From contig NC_017098.1 in NCBI RefSeq assembly GCF_000242595.2, positions 2,893,501 to 2,957,500 of the forward strand: a stretch of 64,000 bases of DNA, written 5' to 3'. The number at the start of each line of letters is the position of its first letter. Position 1 is the first letter of the stretch. The DNA is from Spirochaeta africana DSM 8902. Its GTDB lineage: Bacteria > Spirochaetota > Spirochaetia > DSM-27196 > DSM-8902. Shown piece after piece: positions 63,303 to 64,000 of the stretch. The notes beneath the pieces are model-generated. The model did not search any database. It saw only the letters and a list, made by a program, of their open reading frames with translations, and was not told the origin of the DNA. The translations under genes and the position numbers were made by a program.

Positions 63303-63357
63303 GTCGTCGCCAGGAACCACCGTTTTTGTACCCATTCGGGCACAAAAAAGCCTGGCG
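63303..63357 (-). repeat. Hairpin module C
   Basis: Nearly identical to module A (about 50 of 55 positions): GTCGTCGCCAGG, ACCACC, T-run, TACCCATTCGGGCAC, A-run, GCCTGGC. The outer arm is partly lost on one side. Confidence 0.8.
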
Positions 63358-63421
63358 CGCCTCCGCCGGCTTGCGCCGGCTGCGGTTCGCGCGTTTGCCT
63401 GCGGCAAGCCGCGCTGAACTG

Positions 63422-63465
63422 CGTCGTCGCCAGGGACCGCTTTTTTTATATAAAAAAAAGCCTGG
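63422..63465 (-). repeat. Hairpin module B
   Basis: Same outer arms (GTCGTCGCCAGG / GCCTGGC) with a simplified centre of T and A runs (TTTTTTTATATAAAAAAAA). Confidence 0.8.
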
Positions 63466-63480
63466 CTTGCTCAGCCAGAC
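63452..63480 (-). terminator. Intrinsic terminator of the rRNA operon region
   Basis: Minus strand GTCTGGCT-GAGC-AAGCCAGGC followed by eight T, a conventional terminator about 110 bases after the 5S 3' end. Confidence 0.75.
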
Positions 63481-63541
63481 TACGTCTGTCTTCGTTTCGC
63501 GTGTTCCTCGTGCTGCGCACTGCGGTACACGCTTTAACTTC

Positions 63542-63588
63542 GTCGTCGCCAGGGACCACCTTTTTTGTACCCATTCGGGCACAAAAAA

Positions 63589-63601
<13 letters not shown>
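63542..63601 (-). repeat. Hairpin module A, overlapping the 3' end of 5S rRNA
   Basis: Arms CCTGGCGACGAC (63590-63601) and GTCGTCGCCAGG (63542-63553) are perfect inverted repeats; inner arms TTTTTTGTACCC (63561-63572) and GGGCACAAAAAA (63577-63588) add an inner stem. The right outer arm is the 3' end of 5S itself. Confidence 0.85.
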
Positions 63602-63702
<101 letters not shown>

Positions 63703-63870
63703 AAAAATTACCTTTGTTGGTCCGTCACGATGTCGGCGCGTCTGGCGTGCGGTTTGTATGCCGCGAAAGCCGTTCGCGCCGCGCCCACCTTGCGGTGTTC
63801 GTGACGATAGAGCTGGAGATTGACAGTGGATTGACGCGGTTAGCGTCATGATTACGTTCATCGAAAAATA
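63703..63870 (-). other. Spacer between 23S and 5S rRNA
   Basis: About 168 bases. I see no tRNA. It holds an inverted repeat around CGTCACGA/TCGTGACG (63726-63733 / 63798-63806), probably the RNase processing stem of 5S. Confidence 0.6.
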
Positions 63871-64000
63871 TGGTCAAGCCTCACGGAAAATTAGTACTGG
63901 TCGGCTGAATACATTACTGCACTTATACCGCCAGCCTATCAACCAGATCATCTCTCTGGTTCCTTTAGGAGCCTTGAAGACTCAGGGATGTCTCATCTTG
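63871..64000 (-). rRNA. rrl: 23S ribosomal RNA, 3' end only
   Basis: Reverse complement matches the conserved 3' end of 23S rRNA: the domain ending in TACTAATTTTCCGTGAGGCTTGA, preceded by the usual helices. The gene continues beyond the window. The rRNA operon runs leftward, so 23S precedes 5S. Confidence 0.92.

Larger units (their letters stand above)
63179..63588. other. Repetitive region downstream of the rRNA operon
   Basis: No credible gene. Three related hairpin modules (63303-63357, 63422-63465, 63542-63601) and at least one plain intrinsic terminator (63452-63480, minus strand) lie downstream of 5S rRNA. A-T-rich sequence at about 63185-63215 may hold the promoter for the TolC-like A operon (TATCAT, minus strand). 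Confidence 0.7.

Noticed and set aside
63703..63870. tRNA in the 23S-5S spacer
   Set aside because: No cloverleaf, no TTCGA loop in the right setting.

Overview
The window is gap-free bacterial chromosome, GC-rich and densely coding, with many overlapping stop/start codons. Protein content and genome style suggest a free-living, Gram-negative-type spirochaete (Spirochaeta/Alkalispirochaeta-like). The pointers are a solute-binding protein with the AGQQ-type N-terminus frequent in spirochaetes, a BesA-like short efflux adaptor, outer-membrane TolC-type proteins, EF-P with EpmA, and trpGD, trpCF and pyrFE fusions. The assignment is inference; no species-specific marker was tested. There is no phage, insertion sequence, CRISPR array or tRNA that I can support.

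Layout. 1-5.1 kb: glmS followed by the start of a secreted protein, a lipoprotein, thioredoxin, and an aldehyde dehydrogenase. 5.2-11.9 kb: a complete trp operon (trpL-E-GD-CF-B-A, minus strand) with a leader peptide containing tandem Trp codons and a multi-hairpin attenuator. 11.9-16.6 kb: ssb, topA, small conserved genes and an alternative ribosomal protein L36. 16.6-23.1 kb: fetAB-like metal exporter, an M16C protease, an MTA/SAH nucleosidase and a PatB-type C-S lyase. 23.1-25.3 kb: epmA-efp and an Rrf2-type regulator interrupted by an in-frame amber codon. 25.3-33.2 kb: mscS, pyrFE fusion, a sirtuin with an eroded zinc site, a thioesterase, and a sugar ABC importer without its ATPase. 33.2-39.8 kb: ftsH, an alpha/beta hydrolase joined to a probable beta-barrel, a split chromate transporter, and mgtE preceded by a structured leader with a small ORF. 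39.8-45.8 kb: a chemoreceptor and a tetR-MATE-alpha-glucosidase operon with a palindromic operator. 45.8-63.2 kb: two RND efflux operons flanking an rRNA methyltransferase, an M16 protease and a thiolase. 63.2-64 kb: tandem terminator-like hairpins, 5S rRNA and the 3' end of 23S rRNA (minus strand).

The most noteworthy signals are regulatory. (1) The mgtE leader has a near-consensus promoter, a strong Shine-Dalgarno, a 32-codon ORF with an acidic/proline run, a perfect long-range 8-bp stem and a hairpin that hides the mgtE ribosome-binding site. (2) The trp attenuator has five pairing segments. (3) A -10-like hexamer lies exactly six bases before the ATG of many genes, suggesting widespread leaderless mRNAs. 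(4) A repeated large hairpin follows 5S rRNA, in which the 3' end of the 5S can pair with sequence downstream.
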